Of a stretch of 64,000 nt of DNA, positions 26,632 through 35,387 are shown one piece after another. The DNA lies in the NCBI GenBank assembly GCA_964537555.1, contig CAZIAD010000013.1:1-64000 (forward strand), written 5' to 3'. This stretch comes from CAYRWR01 sp964537555. GTDB taxonomy: Bacteria > Spirochaetota > Brevinematia > Brevinematales > CAYRWR01. The notes under the pieces were generated by a model. It had not been told where the DNA came from. It ran no database searches and worked only from the letters and a program-made list of their open reading frames with translations. The position numbers and the translations under genes are program-made. Each line of letters begins with the position of its first letter. Positions within the stretch are counted from its first letter, which is position 1.

Positions 26632-27399
26632 TTAATCGATGATAATACCCACGGGACAGTGGTCACTCCCCATCACTTCGGGCATGATAAATGAGTCTTT
26701 GACACGGGGCATAAATTCTTCATTGACAAAGAAATAGTCTATTCTCCATCCCACATTGTTAGCCCGGGCATTGGCCCGGTTGGACCACCAGGTATACTGA
26801 TGGGGCTCAGGGTGGAATTCCCGGAAGGTATCCACATAGCCGTGAGAGATATATTTATCGATCCAGGCCCGCTCTTCAGGAAGAAAACCGGACTCTTTTT
26901 CATTCTGTTTGGGATGGGCCAGGTCTATGGTTTCATGCGCGGTGTTAAAGTCTCCGGTACAGACGACATTTTTTCCGGCCGCCTTGTACTGGTCTACTGT
27001 GCGTAAAAAGTCATCATAAAAGTCCATCTTATACTGCAGTCGTTCCGGGCTCTGCTTTCCATTGGGATAATAGATATTAAAAAATACCCAGTCATCGTAC
27101 TCCACTATGAGGGTACGGCCCTCGTGGTTAAAACGCTCATCCAGGAGGCCGGTCTTTACACTGAGGGGCTTGATTTTGGTGTAGACCACCGTGCCGCTAT
27201 AACCTTTGCGCTCGGCCGGATTCCAGTGTGCCTCATATCCTTCGATATGGAGGAGTTCGTCGCTGAGCTGCTCCGGTAATGCCTTGATCTCCTGGAGGCC
27301 TATTACATCCGGAGACTCCTGTTTGAGCCACTGGATAAAGCCCTTTTTTTCGGCAGCCCGTATTCCATTTACATTCCAGGACATAACTTTTATACTCAC
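26632..27399 (-). CDS. xthA: exodeoxyribonuclease III (AP endonuclease)
   Basis: 255 residues, exonuclease/endonuclease/phosphatase fold. The motifs MSWNVNGIRAA at the start, LQEIKA (catalytic Glu) near residue 37 and the terminal GSDHCPVG are diagnostic of XthA/ExoA. It cleaves DNA at abasic sites and trims 3' blocked ends in base-excision repair. The GTG start at 27399 overlaps the TGA of the preceding lipoprotein gene by four bases (GTGA), so it is translationally coupled; an internal ATG five codons on is the alternative. It is the third gene of a proS-lipoprotein-xthA run. Confidence 0.95.
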   Translation of the reverse strand: MSIKVMSWNVNGIRAAEKKGFIQWLKQESPDVIGLQEIKALPEQLSDELLHIEGYEAHWNPAERKGYSGTVVYTKIKPLSVKTGLLDERFNHEGRTLIVEYDDWVFFNIYYPNGKQSPERLQYKMDFYDDFLRTVDQYKAAGKNVVCTGDFNTAHETIDLAHPKQNEKESGFLPEERAWIDKYISHGYVDTFREFHPEPHQYTWWSNRANARANNVGWRIDYFFVNEEFMPRVKDSFIMPEVMGSDHCPVGIIID

Positions 27400-28235
27400 A
27401 GGCTGGCTTCCTCACGCTTTTTGATCAGGATCTTTCCGGTGGCTGATCCAGTGATATTCTGGCTGATGATCCCGCTACTCATAGGATAGGACAGGCTCAT
27501 ATCCAGGTCGATATCTTCCAGACGGATGCTCTGCCTGATGGTATCAAACAGTATAGACATATCTACTTTTATTTCTGCCAGGGCCTTGGGCTCTACAGAT
27601 TTCTCATGATCGATGGCATCATACATCCGTACCGTGAGCTGGCGGAACACCACCAGGTCTTTATCCTTGATACGGGCCGGAGACTGATCCTGGGAAAACG
27701 TCAGAAACATTTTCTGCTCACTCATCTTGATCAGGAAGTTGGTACTTTGGCTGTAGCCCTTCCACACGGTATCCATGTCAGTAAAATCAGGAAAGAGCAG
27801 TGCGGCATAGGTGCTAAACTCGGGCTGGGGTTTCTGAAAATACAGGACCGTCATGGCTCCGGTAGGGGTGATATAGAGATGGGAAAAGTAATTACGGAAA
27901 TAGTTCATACCCATCATGAGCCCTGCCCGGATGCGGGGGTCATCGGACTGCACTTCCAGATCCTTCATCTGCATGCGCAGCTGAGCGCCATAGGGAGTCT
28001 TTTCTTCCAGCAGATCGAGCTGTATCATGGCTTTCATGCTGATCTTGCCATTATACTGAAAGATCACGGCATTGGCATTGGCATCCACATCCATAGTGAG
28101 GTCGTAGATCAGGGGCTTTTCTTTGGAAAAGCTGTATTTATACTGTACATCTTCTTTTATAGGTGCAGGACATCCACTGAGGAATACCAGCAGTAGCAGC
28201 AGGCTAAATCTGGTATTTGGCCATTTCTTTGTCAT
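27396..28235 (-). CDS. lipoprotein of unknown function
   Basis: 279 residues from the ATG at 28235 (GGGAG 7 nt upstream), which overlaps the end of proS by 32 nt. A lipoprotein signal peptide ends in the lipobox LSGC, followed by PAPIKEDVQ. The mature part is mostly beta-strand, with long paired segments (ALAEIKVDMSI, RLEDIDLDMSLSYPM) that suggest a beta-sandwich or lipid-carrier-like sheet. I do not recognise the family. It is coupled on both sides to proS and xthA, probably a matter of shared expression and not shared function. Confidence 0.72.
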   Translation of the reverse strand: MTKKWPNTRFSLLLLLVFLSGCPAPIKEDVQYKYSFSKEKPLIYDLTMDVDANANAVIFQYNGKISMKAMIQLDLLEEKTPYGAQLRMQMKDLEVQSDDPRIRAGLMMGMNYFRNYFSHLYITPTGAMTVLYFQKPQPEFSTYAALLFPDFTDMDTVWKGYSQSTNFLIKMSEQKMFLTFSQDQSPARIKDKDLVVFRQLTVRMYDAIDHEKSVEPKALAEIKVDMSILFDTIRQSIRLEDIDLDMSLSYPMSSGIISQNITGSATGKILIKKREEASL

Positions 28236-29937
28236 ATAATTCTCCCGCGTATTTTTCGATGGCACTGAGGTCCACCAGTTCTTTATCCTTGGAGTCACGT
28301 AGTTTTACTTCCACCTTCTGCTCGGCAGTAAAGGCCTTGCCCAGGGTGATACGTATAGGAATACCGATCAGGTCTGCGTCGTTAAACTTGACCCCGGCCC
28401 GCTCATCCCGGTCATCCAGCAGTACTTCGTACTTTTTAGACAGATTGTCATGCAGGTCCTGAGCGGCCTTCATGACAGCCTCATCAGTGACATTGATGGG
28501 CAGGATGAGGATATGAAAAGGGGCCACCGTGATAGGCCAGATCACACCGAAATCATCGTGGGCCTGCTCCATGATAGAGGCCATAGTGCGGGCTACCCCG
28601 ATGCCGTAACAGCCCATGATGGGGTGCTTTTCTTTGCCGTCTTTATCCAGAAAGGTCACATTCATCTTCTCTGTATACTTGTAGCCCAGTTTAAATATAT
28701 GCCCTACCTCGATACCCCTGTAGGAATTGAGCTCATGTTTACACTCCGGACAGAGGTCACCGGCCTGCACCAGCTGTATATCTCCGCTCACATCAGGCAC
28801 AAAGTCATGCTTGATATTCACCCCTTTGAGGTGTTTGTCCTTTTTATTGGCCCCGGTGTAGGAGTTGACCATGTGAGTCACAGAGTCGTCTGCTACTATC
28901 TTTATACCTTTGATCTTGTCCTTGATCCCCACCGGGCCGGCAAATCCCACAGGGGCTCCCGTCACCTCGCGCACCAGCTCTTCAGGAGCCAGCTCTACCT
29001 CAGAGGCCCCCAGCAGGTTTTTGAGTTTGATCTCATTGATCTCTTTGTCACCCCGGATGAGGGCCATCACGGGATTCTGGTCTACTACATAGATGAGGCT
29101 CTTGATAAACTTATCGGCGCCTATATTAAAGAATCTGGTCAGCTCTTCTATGGTCTTGACATTGGGGGTATCCACTTCCTTGGTACGCTGCAGGGCTTCA
29201 TCGCCGGCAGCATATTCGGTGTGGCATACAGCCCGTTCCACATTGGCCACATAGTCACAGTGGCTGCACTTGACGATCTCCTCCTCCCCTACAGAGGAGG
29301 GCACCATAAACTCTTCAGAGTTGGATCCGCCCATGGCTCCGGTATCAGCCTGAACCGGGTCCACATCCAGGCCGCATCGCTTAAAAATATTGCGGTAGGA
29401 GGCTCGCATGTCCTGATAGCTCCGGTCCAGCCCCTTTTCATCTATGTCAAAGGAATATGCATCCTTCATAATAAACTCACGGGAACGCATCACCCCGAAA
29501 CGGGGCCGTATCTCATCCCGGAACTTGGTATTGATCTGGTAGAGGTTGAGGGGCAGGTCCCGGTAGGACTGCACGTTGTCCCGTACGATGGAGGTAAAGG
29601 CCTCTTCGTGGGTAGGCCCCAGGAGCAGCTCATTATCATGCCGGTCCTTAAATCTCAGGAGCTCCTTGCCATAAGCTTCGTAACGTCCGCTTTCCTTCCA
29701 CAGGTCAGCCGGGGTCACAAAGGGGGGCCGTATTTCCAGGGCTCCCGCCTTATTCATCTCCTCCCTTACAATATGTTCGATCTTCTGCAGTATACGCAGG
29801 CCCAGAGGCAGAAAGGTGTAGAGCCCGGCTACCTGCTTGCGGATCATACCGGAGCGCAGCATCAGCTGATGGGAAGTGATCTCCGCGTCACTGGGGACTT
29901 CACGGAGCGTAGGAATGAGCATCCTGGAATATAACAT
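28204..29937 (-). CDS. proS: prolyl-tRNA synthetase
   Basis: 577 residues, bacterial-type ProRS. It charges tRNA-Pro with proline in the cytosol. Class II motif regions are visible: GPTHEEAFTSIV and RPRFGVMRSREFIMKDAYSFD-type motif 2 segments near 110-155, and GCYGIGVARTMASIMEQ as motif 3. The long insert between motifs 2 and 3 is the INS editing domain. The ATG at 29937 has GAGG 9 nt upstream and the usual MLYSRMLIPTLRE start. Its promoter (29966-29994) is downstream of the structured block at 30043-30275, so that block is not its leader. Confidence 0.97.
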   Translation of the reverse strand: MLYSRMLIPTLREVPSDAEITSHQLMLRSGMIRKQVAGLYTFLPLGLRILQKIEHIVREEMNKAGALEIRPPFVTPADLWKESGRYEAYGKELLRFKDRHDNELLLGPTHEEAFTSIVRDNVQSYRDLPLNLYQINTKFRDEIRPRFGVMRSREFIMKDAYSFDIDEKGLDRSYQDMRASYRNIFKRCGLDVDPVQADTGAMGGSNSEEFMVPSSVGEEEIVKCSHCDYVANVERAVCHTEYAAGDEALQRTKEVDTPNVKTIEELTRFFNIGADKFIKSLIYVVDQNPVMALIRGDKEINEIKLKNLLGASEVELAPEELVREVTGAPVGFAGPVGIKDKIKGIKIVADDSVTHMVNSYTGANKKDKHLKGVNIKHDFVPDVSGDIQLVQAGDLCPECKHELNSYRGIEVGHIFKLGYKYTEKMNVTFLDKDGKEKHPIMGCYGIGVARTMASIMEQAHDDFGVIWPITVAPFHILILPINVTDEAVMKAAQDLHDNLSKKYEVLLDDRDERAGVKFNDADLIGIPIRITLGKAFTAEQKVEVKLRDSKDKELVDLSAIEKYAGELYDKEMAKYQI

Positions 29938-29965
29938 GTCTTTATCCTCGAAATGTAGTAGGGAT

Positions 29966-29994
29966 ATTATAGTGTATGTATGCCGTTTTGGCAA
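29966..29994 (-). promoter_or_regulatory. proS promoter
   Basis: On the minus strand TTGCCA (29994-29989), 17-bp spacer, TATAAT (29971-29966), 28 nt before the start codon. Confidence 0.75.
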
Positions 29995-30042
29995 AAATCC
30001 CCGCACTGAAGGACTCATGAAAAATTCAAAACGGAGTGCATA

Positions 30043-30275
30043 AGAGGAGCCTAGTGTTTCCCCTCAAAGCTTAGATATTACCCGGACTACAGACCCCCTG
30101 GCCATAGCTCCTGAGGGTTTCACCAGGCACAGTGAAAGCACGAGACTGAGCAATGAGGGCCGGGTGTGACTCTGCGCCTTTACCAGGAGCGGGACGGTGC
30201 GGTGTGAGCTGCCGTCCTGTCAGAGAGGCATTTTCATCACAGCTTTCGAGCCGCCAGGCTGAGGAATTCAAATAA
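30043..30275 (-). ncRNA. structured non-coding block upstream of proS, class not recognised
   Basis: The 376-nt gap between proS and the CHASE2-like gene contains about 230 nt that are GC-rich and highly self-complementary, flanked by AT-rich DNA. On the minus strand GCTCCTG pairs at distance with CAGGAGC. ACCCGG in the enclosed loop can pair with CCGGGT beyond it, which would make a pseudoknot. GGACGG/CCGTCC and GGCT-CGAA-AGCT form local hairpins. The block ends before the proS promoter. No RNase P, tmRNA, SRP, 6S or T-box signature was found. The strand is uncertain because most stems also work on the other strand. Confidence 0.38.
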
Positions 30276-30313
30276 TTACTTGTTATTAATACCGGATCAA
30301 CTCTGGCATAAGT

Positions 30314-31138
30314 TCATTCAGAATGAATGATCTTCCATAAGACCCGGTTAAATACATCATGAGCGCTGATTCTTCCGTATTTTGTGTCCAGCAGGGGAGA
30401 TTTATCATAATAAAGGATGATCACCTTGTCTTTGATCTGATCCGCCCGGACTTTTCCCTGCAGGATCTGTTCCATCGAAAGAGAGGGAAATCCATGGGGC
30501 CCGCTATAATCTACTCTCATCTCATTGTCCTCATTCAGGCTGACTGCCCAGCCGGAGCCGGACAGGCTTTTCCCCTCTATGAGACGGAGCTCGGGATAGC
30601 CCAGTTCCAGGGCCAGGAGCCACAGGCTTTTATAGTCTTTTCCCCGGTATTGCACAAACAGGGGAATACTATTGTCCCGGGCCGTATCGGGAATCATGGG
30701 GAATCCTACTGCCCAGGCGTTTTTCTGCAGAAGGGGCAGCGGGATCCAGCCTTCAGTCCCGGCCAGCTTATGCCCACTGTCAGGGTGCAGGGCTACTGAA
30801 AAGCGGGGGTCCAGGTCTGAGGAGTCCTTCTCCCTGTTATCCAGAGAGGCCTGCAGTATTACCTTACGATTCAGCATGGCCTTTGCCAGGGCCTTGTCCC
30901 CCTGGGATGACCGGGGCAGGTCGAAAAAGAATTTGACCACTATAGCCCGGGGCTGGTATTTAGAGAGGGCATCTATCATCGCAGCATATGCGGATCGGTC
31001 ATAGGGGAATCTGCCGTATCTGTGCTCCAGGGTACTATCTGCCTCCACCAGGCAGAAGGGGGAGCTTCCATAGACCAGACCCAGCTGTAATAAACCGAAA
31101 ACAGCAATGATCCCTATAATCAGCTTAGACTTATTCAT
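30314..31138 (-). CDS. stand-alone CHASE2-like extracytoplasmic protein
   Basis: 274 residues from the ATG at 31138 (AGGAGG 7 nt upstream). One hydrophobic N-terminal segment (LIIGIIAVFGLLQLGLVYG) acts as signal peptide or anchor. The rest has the look of a CHASE2 sensor: DRSAYAAMIDALSKYQPRAIVVKFFFDLPR, a KVILQASLD strand, a long variable middle and KDKVIILYYD near the end. CHASE2 is usually fused to an adenylate cyclase or kinase with three membrane helices. Here nothing follows it, and an unlinked cyclase with a different sensor lies 2.4 kb away. Ligand unknown. Confidence 0.62.
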   Translation of the reverse strand: MNKSKLIIGIIAVFGLLQLGLVYGSSPFCLVEADSTLEHRYGRFPYDRSAYAAMIDALSKYQPRAIVVKFFFDLPRSSQGDKALAKAMLNRKVILQASLDNREKDSSDLDPRFSVALHPDSGHKLAGTEGWIPLPLLQKNAWAVGFPMIPDTARDNSIPLFVQYRGKDYKSLWLLALELGYPELRLIEGKSLSGSGWAVSLNEDNEMRVDYSGPHGFPSLSMEQILQGKVRADQIKDKVIILYYDKSPLLDTKYGRISAHDVFNRVLWKIIHSE

Positions 31139-31256
31139 GTATATTCCTCCTACAAAAATCAATTCCTGCATAACACTCGGTGAGATATACTGTCGGAGTT
31201 ATTGATCGGGAATAGCCTCGTATAACCTTGTATGGGTCACCAGTCATCAGAGCTTT

Positions 31257-33296
31257 CTAATCGGCTTTCCTGCTCACCACAATGAGCTGCTTCCGGGCAA
31301 TGTCATTTTGCTGGAGATCTTTTTGATAGAAGAAATAATCATCTCCTATAAATCCTACCGTCCTGCCATATAGATCGAATTCATGGGGTACCTGAATAAA
31401 GCGATTAAATACATTGAGAGAGAAATAATGACCAGAATGTTCCGGGTCATAGATCTCGAACAATGGTGCTGCGGCTGTCAGATCCTGATTATATATCACC
31501 TGTACTACCCTGCTTTTAGGAGGGGCAGGCACCACACTGGAAAAGAGGTGGGTAGCTATGAATAATCTTTCCTTTTCCATGGGGCAGTACGTCCTGAAAT
31601 TTTTATAGTAATCATTTAACTCTCGGCTACCTGTTACCGGGCCATGGATCTTTCCATTATGATTCAGATACTCCTGCCGGTCCTTCATAAAATAGACCAC
31701 ATAAGAATCCCCTTCCGTCGCCCACCCTGTGATCTTTTCATAAGGGCCGATCACTGATCCATCCATCAATGTGAGAGACTGTCGGTTTTTTTCCTGAGTG
31801 AGCACGGGCCTTTCCTCGGGCCGGAACTCCGCCTCACTAATGGGGTGCGGTTCTTTTCCATTACTGATCCTGTGATATCCTGGAGCAGTGGGATAGGACT
31901 TTCCCTCTCCCCCTTTGAGCAGGTCGAATTCCCAGTGCCAGGTATTTCCTGTATAGTAGATCTTGGCCCCATCATATTTGTACTGAGGACTGGTATAGCG
32001 AAAGGCATATTCCCATTCATTCTGCCCGTCATTTATATACATCTTCCCGTCTTTCCTTCCATATAACAGAGCCCGGCTGGCCTCATTGTTAAAGGCTGCA
32101 CCCTGTATTTCCCGGCTGCACTGGAAATAAAAGGCTGTAGGATTGCCTTCTACACAGAGTATATGATTTCCTGAATCCTGCTCTCTCAGTAATAAATACC
32201 ATTTCCTGAGATCCGTATTATATTTCTGTTTTAGTATTTTAAATCCACTGCCGGGGATAGTATGACTTAATCTACCGTCAATGTAAAAGTACCAGTTCTT
32301 TGTATCAGATAATACATACGAGCATCGTCCCCTGCTAAAATGACGAGCCAGATCATCCATTAATGCAGTATCATTATCATGCTTTGAGAGGTCCCATAAG
32401 GGCCTATCTGTGTATTCATCCTGAGTATATACTACCGGCCTGCCCTGAAGTGTCAGGTTTTTCAGCTGATTCTCATTTTCCACTAGTAATACCTTTGTTC
32501 CATTGGTCACATAAAGACCGGACTGCCATCGGGATAGTACCCATTCCTCTCCCATATCTAGGTTTGGTTCATAATAGTAAGTATACTCCTGGATAAGAGA
32601 CCCCCCGGCCTCCCCGAATAAAAACAGTGTCCCGTCAGCTAACTGGCATGAGCTATAAATAAGTGATAAGGGCATATAAGCCTGCTCTCTTTTTCCCTCA
32701 ACAGACAGGCGGAATAATGACAGGGTATTGGAATACCATAATGATTCGATATGAGGGGCTTCCTGATTGGTATGAGCCTGGGGATATTTCTTTTTGGTAT
32801 CGATATACCGGGTATTGGCAGCAGCCACTAAAAGACTCTCGTTTTGCTTATTATATATAAGCTGAGCGCTGCTAAAGGGCCCTCCGGACAGAGAAATCAA
32901 TTCGTCATTTTTAAATAATCCCCGGGAACCCAGGACATATAATTCCCCATGGATGATCTGTACCGGGGAATAATACCCAGGATTGGGTCCATAGGATTTT
33001 AAATTAATATTGGTATAGCTTAGCCGTCTTATTTTATACTGTGCTCCATGATCAGAAAACTGAGCCAGATACCAGCCATCCTGATATTGCAGTAAAACAC
33101 CCCCCTTTCCATTTTCAGAACCGGAACAAAAGATCTTATCATAGGGCCCTATCTCGAGGTGGTCTTCCAGCTTACGAATAGTCACCGGCAGGTCTTTACT
33201 GTGAAATGATTTTGACTCAGTCCTGGATCCTGAATTACAGGATGAGAATCCAGTCCCCATGACAATACTAAATAACAGAAAAAAGATTCTTTTCAT
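31257..33296 (-). CDS. large lipoprotein with WG-like/propeller-like repeats
   Basis: 679 residues. A signal peptide with lipobox FSSC at about residues 17-20 is followed by NSGSRTES. The mature part is rich in Tyr, Trp and Gly with recurrent units such as IGPYDKIFCSGSENGKGG, VIGPYEKITGWATEGDS and HGPVTGSRELNDYYKNF. These recall WG/KWG repeats and may build a beta-propeller. AGGGA precedes the ATG. I do not recognise a specific family. It is divergent from the cyclase gene across 262 nt of AT-rich DNA in which I see only a TATAAT on the minus strand (33358-33353). Confidence 0.65.
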   Translation of the reverse strand: MKRIFFLLFSIVMGTGFSSCNSGSRTESKSFHSKDLPVTIRKLEDHLEIGPYDKIFCSGSENGKGGVLLQYQDGWYLAQFSDHGAQYKIRRLSYTNINLKSYGPNPGYYSPVQIIHGELYVLGSRGLFKNDELISLSGGPFSSAQLIYNKQNESLLVAAANTRYIDTKKKYPQAHTNQEAPHIESLWYSNTLSLFRLSVEGKREQAYMPLSLIYSSCQLADGTLFLFGEAGGSLIQEYTYYYEPNLDMGEEWVLSRWQSGLYVTNGTKVLLVENENQLKNLTLQGRPVVYTQDEYTDRPLWDLSKHDNDTALMDDLARHFSRGRCSYVLSDTKNWYFYIDGRLSHTIPGSGFKILKQKYNTDLRKWYLLLREQDSGNHILCVEGNPTAFYFQCSREIQGAAFNNEASRALLYGRKDGKMYINDGQNEWEYAFRYTSPQYKYDGAKIYYTGNTWHWEFDLLKGGEGKSYPTAPGYHRISNGKEPHPISEAEFRPEERPVLTQEKNRQSLTLMDGSVIGPYEKITGWATEGDSYVVYFMKDRQEYLNHNGKIHGPVTGSRELNDYYKNFRTYCPMEKERLFIATHLFSSVVPAPPKSRVVQVIYNQDLTAAAPLFEIYDPEHSGHYFSLNVFNRFIQVPHEFDLYGRTVGFIGDDYFFYQKDLQQNDIARKQLIVVSRKAD

Positions 33297-33558
33297 AATA
33301 TCCCTTTCATCAAATGTGCTCTATCAGGGAAATGCAGCCCTGATATGCATCCATTATAATCCTTAATAGAAAAACAGGAAAGAAAATTTCATCTTTTAAT
33401 AGAGAAAAAGAGAGAAAGGTATTTTTCTTCAAACTAAATAGATCAAATCAGTTATAGTTATTTATTTAGTTCATGAAAAAAGAGATTGCTATTATATGGT
33501 AGTGCAGCTAAACTATGTTTATTAATATGCTCGTTCTAAACATTTCCGGGGGACATTT

Positions 33559-35217
33559 ATGAGAAAAAAATATAATTTCAGCATCAATTTTGGCCTGAGC
33601 AGCGCTTTTGCCTTTGTGGTTATCATCACTTCCATATGTATCTCTGTGATTTTTTTTCTCAATATGCGTACGGTAATGCGTCAGGACCTGAACAAACGCA
33701 TCCATGATATACTGGCCATAGGAATCACTAAACTGGACAGCTCTGCCCATGCCAGCCTGACCCGGCCTGAACAGGAAGACAGCCCGGTTTACAGACAGAT
33801 CAAAAAGACCCTCCAGGAGATCAGAGACGGCAGTACCCAGGTCCGTTTTGTCTATACCATCAGACAGGTTAAGGGCCAGGATTATCAGTTTATTGTGGAT
33901 GCTGAAGAAAACTCTGAAGATCTGAGTCATTTAGGCGATCCACTGCCTGATACAGATATAGATAGCTTGATAGAAAAGGATAGTAATTTTTACATTAGCA
34001 AGAAATTTGAAACGGATCAATGGGGGACCTGGCTCACCGGCTATACCCGGATCATTACTCCTGAGGGACGGCATGATGGCTATCTCTGCCTGGATATTTC
34101 AGCTAAGTCCATCATTGATAAGGAGCGGAGTGTCCTGCTCAACATACTGGTGATCGACCTGCTGATCACCATTTTGTTTATCCTACTGGGCATAGGAATA
34201 GCCCGGGGTATAGCCAAACCCCTGTCTTTACTGGAACAGGACATGATCCGTATCAAGGATTTTAACCTGGATGCCCATGTGGACATCCGGTCCCGCTTTA
34301 TCGAGATCATGAATATGAAATACGCTGAGGATAATATGAAGACCGGCCTGCAGTCTTTTAAAAAATACGTTCCGGCAGCCCTGGTAAGCCAGCTCATCAC
34401 ATTAAACAAGGAAGCTAAAATAGGGGGAGAAAAGAAACAGCTGAGCATACTTTTCTCTGATATAGCTGATTTTACCACAGTCTCAGAAAGCCTGAGCCCG
34501 GAGAAACTCTCGGAATACATGGCAGAGTATTTTGAGGGGATGACCAGTATCATAATCAGACATCAGGGTACGGTAGATAAATATATCGGTGATGCTATAA
34601 TGGCATTCTGGGGGGCACCTTTGGACCTGGAGGACCATGCCTGGCACACCTGCATGGCTGCCCTGGAATGCCGGGATTTTCTGGCCACTATGAACGAGTC
34701 TTTTAAAAAGGCTGGAAAACCTGTACTCCACACCCGATTCGGTATCAATAGCGGTGAAGTGATAGTAGGTAACTTCGGCTATCAGGACAGGTTTAACTAT
34801 ACTGTGATCGGGGATAATGTAAACCTGGCCAGCCGCCTCGAAGCTATCAATAAACTCTATAAGACTACTATCATCATTAGTGAGGCCACTCATTCACTCA
34901 TAGCCGGGCGTATCGCCTGCCGTAAAATAGACATTGTCGCGGTTAAAGGAAAAAAAGTGGGTATCCCTATCTATGAAGTGATCGCCCCTCAGGAAAAACT
35001 AAGCCCCATTCAAAACACCTTTCTGGAAGATTTCAGGCAGGGCATGGATGCCTACCTGGCCCGGGATTGGAACAGAGCCATTCAATATATGGATAATGCC
35101 CTGAAGACAATTCCGGAAGATTATCCCTCAACCCTGATCATCAGGCGCTGCAGGGAATTTCTCGAAAATCCACCGGAAAAAGACTGGCAGGGCGTCATAG
35201 TCTTACGGGAAAAATAA
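33559..35217 (+). CDS. class III adenylate/guanylate cyclase, membrane-bound
   Basis: 552 residues. Membrane helices near 13-35 and 190-212 bracket an extracytoplasmic sensor of about 155 residues, Cache-like by eye. A short helical linker precedes the cyclase domain. Catalytic features are intact: FSDIADFTTVSE (first metal Asp), VDKYIGDAIMAFWG (Lys for purine recognition and second metal Asp) and YTVIGDNVNLASRLE. The Lys and Asp pair points to ATP, hence cAMP production. A small helical tail (residues about 490-552) resembles a TPR. The start has GGGGG 7 nt upstream. Confidence 0.9.
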   Translation: MRKKYNFSINFGLSSAFAFVVIITSICISVIFFLNMRTVMRQDLNKRIHDILAIGITKLDSSAHASLTRPEQEDSPVYRQIKKTLQEIRDGSTQVRFVYTIRQVKGQDYQFIVDAEENSEDLSHLGDPLPDTDIDSLIEKDSNFYISKKFETDQWGTWLTGYTRIITPEGRHDGYLCLDISAKSIIDKERSVLLNILVIDLLITILFILLGIGIARGIAKPLSLLEQDMIRIKDFNLDAHVDIRSRFIEIMNMKYAEDNMKTGLQSFKKYVPAALVSQLITLNKEAKIGGEKKQLSILFSDIADFTTVSESLSPEKLSEYMAEYFEGMTSIIIRHQGTVDKYIGDAIMAFWGAPLDLEDHAWHTCMAALECRDFLATMNESFKKAGKPVLHTRFGINSGEVIVGNFGYQDRFNYTVIGDNVNLASRLEAINKLYKTTIIISEATHSLIAGRIACRKIDIVAVKGKKVGIPIYEVIAPQEKLSPIQNTFLEDFRQGMDAYLARDWNRAIQYMDNALKTIPEDYPSTLIIRRCREFLENPPEKDWQGVIVLREK

Positions 35218-35329
35218 GAGCGGGAACTTGTTCTCTGATTCAGATGTACTCAAAAATAGTGCACTGCAGTGTATGCAGGACTGGGCATGATTCGTTTCGA
35301 AGAAAAGTATTTATATTTTATACTCGCAC

Positions 35330-35358
35330 TTGAAAGATATTAATTCTGATATTATAGT
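35330..35358 (+). promoter_or_regulatory. promoter of the radical SAM gene
   Basis: TTGAAA at 35330-35335, 17-bp spacer, TATAGT at 35353-35358, 29 nt before the ATG. Confidence 0.7.
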
Positions 35359-35387
35359 AATGTGCTGTTAAACATTTATAGACTAAT

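Noticed and set aside
28450..29934. Open frame of 494 codons on the plus strand opposite proS
   Set aside because: It lies wholly antisense to proS, whose motifs are intact; there is no ribosome-binding site and the composition follows the proS codon pattern.
30071..30271. Short open frame upstream of proS
   Set aside because: Same reasons as above: no start signal, and it overlaps the structured block.
29938..30313. T-box riboswitch controlling proS
   Set aside because: No T-box sequence of the AGGGTGG-ACCGCG kind and no specifier loop; also a good proS promoter lies after the structured block.
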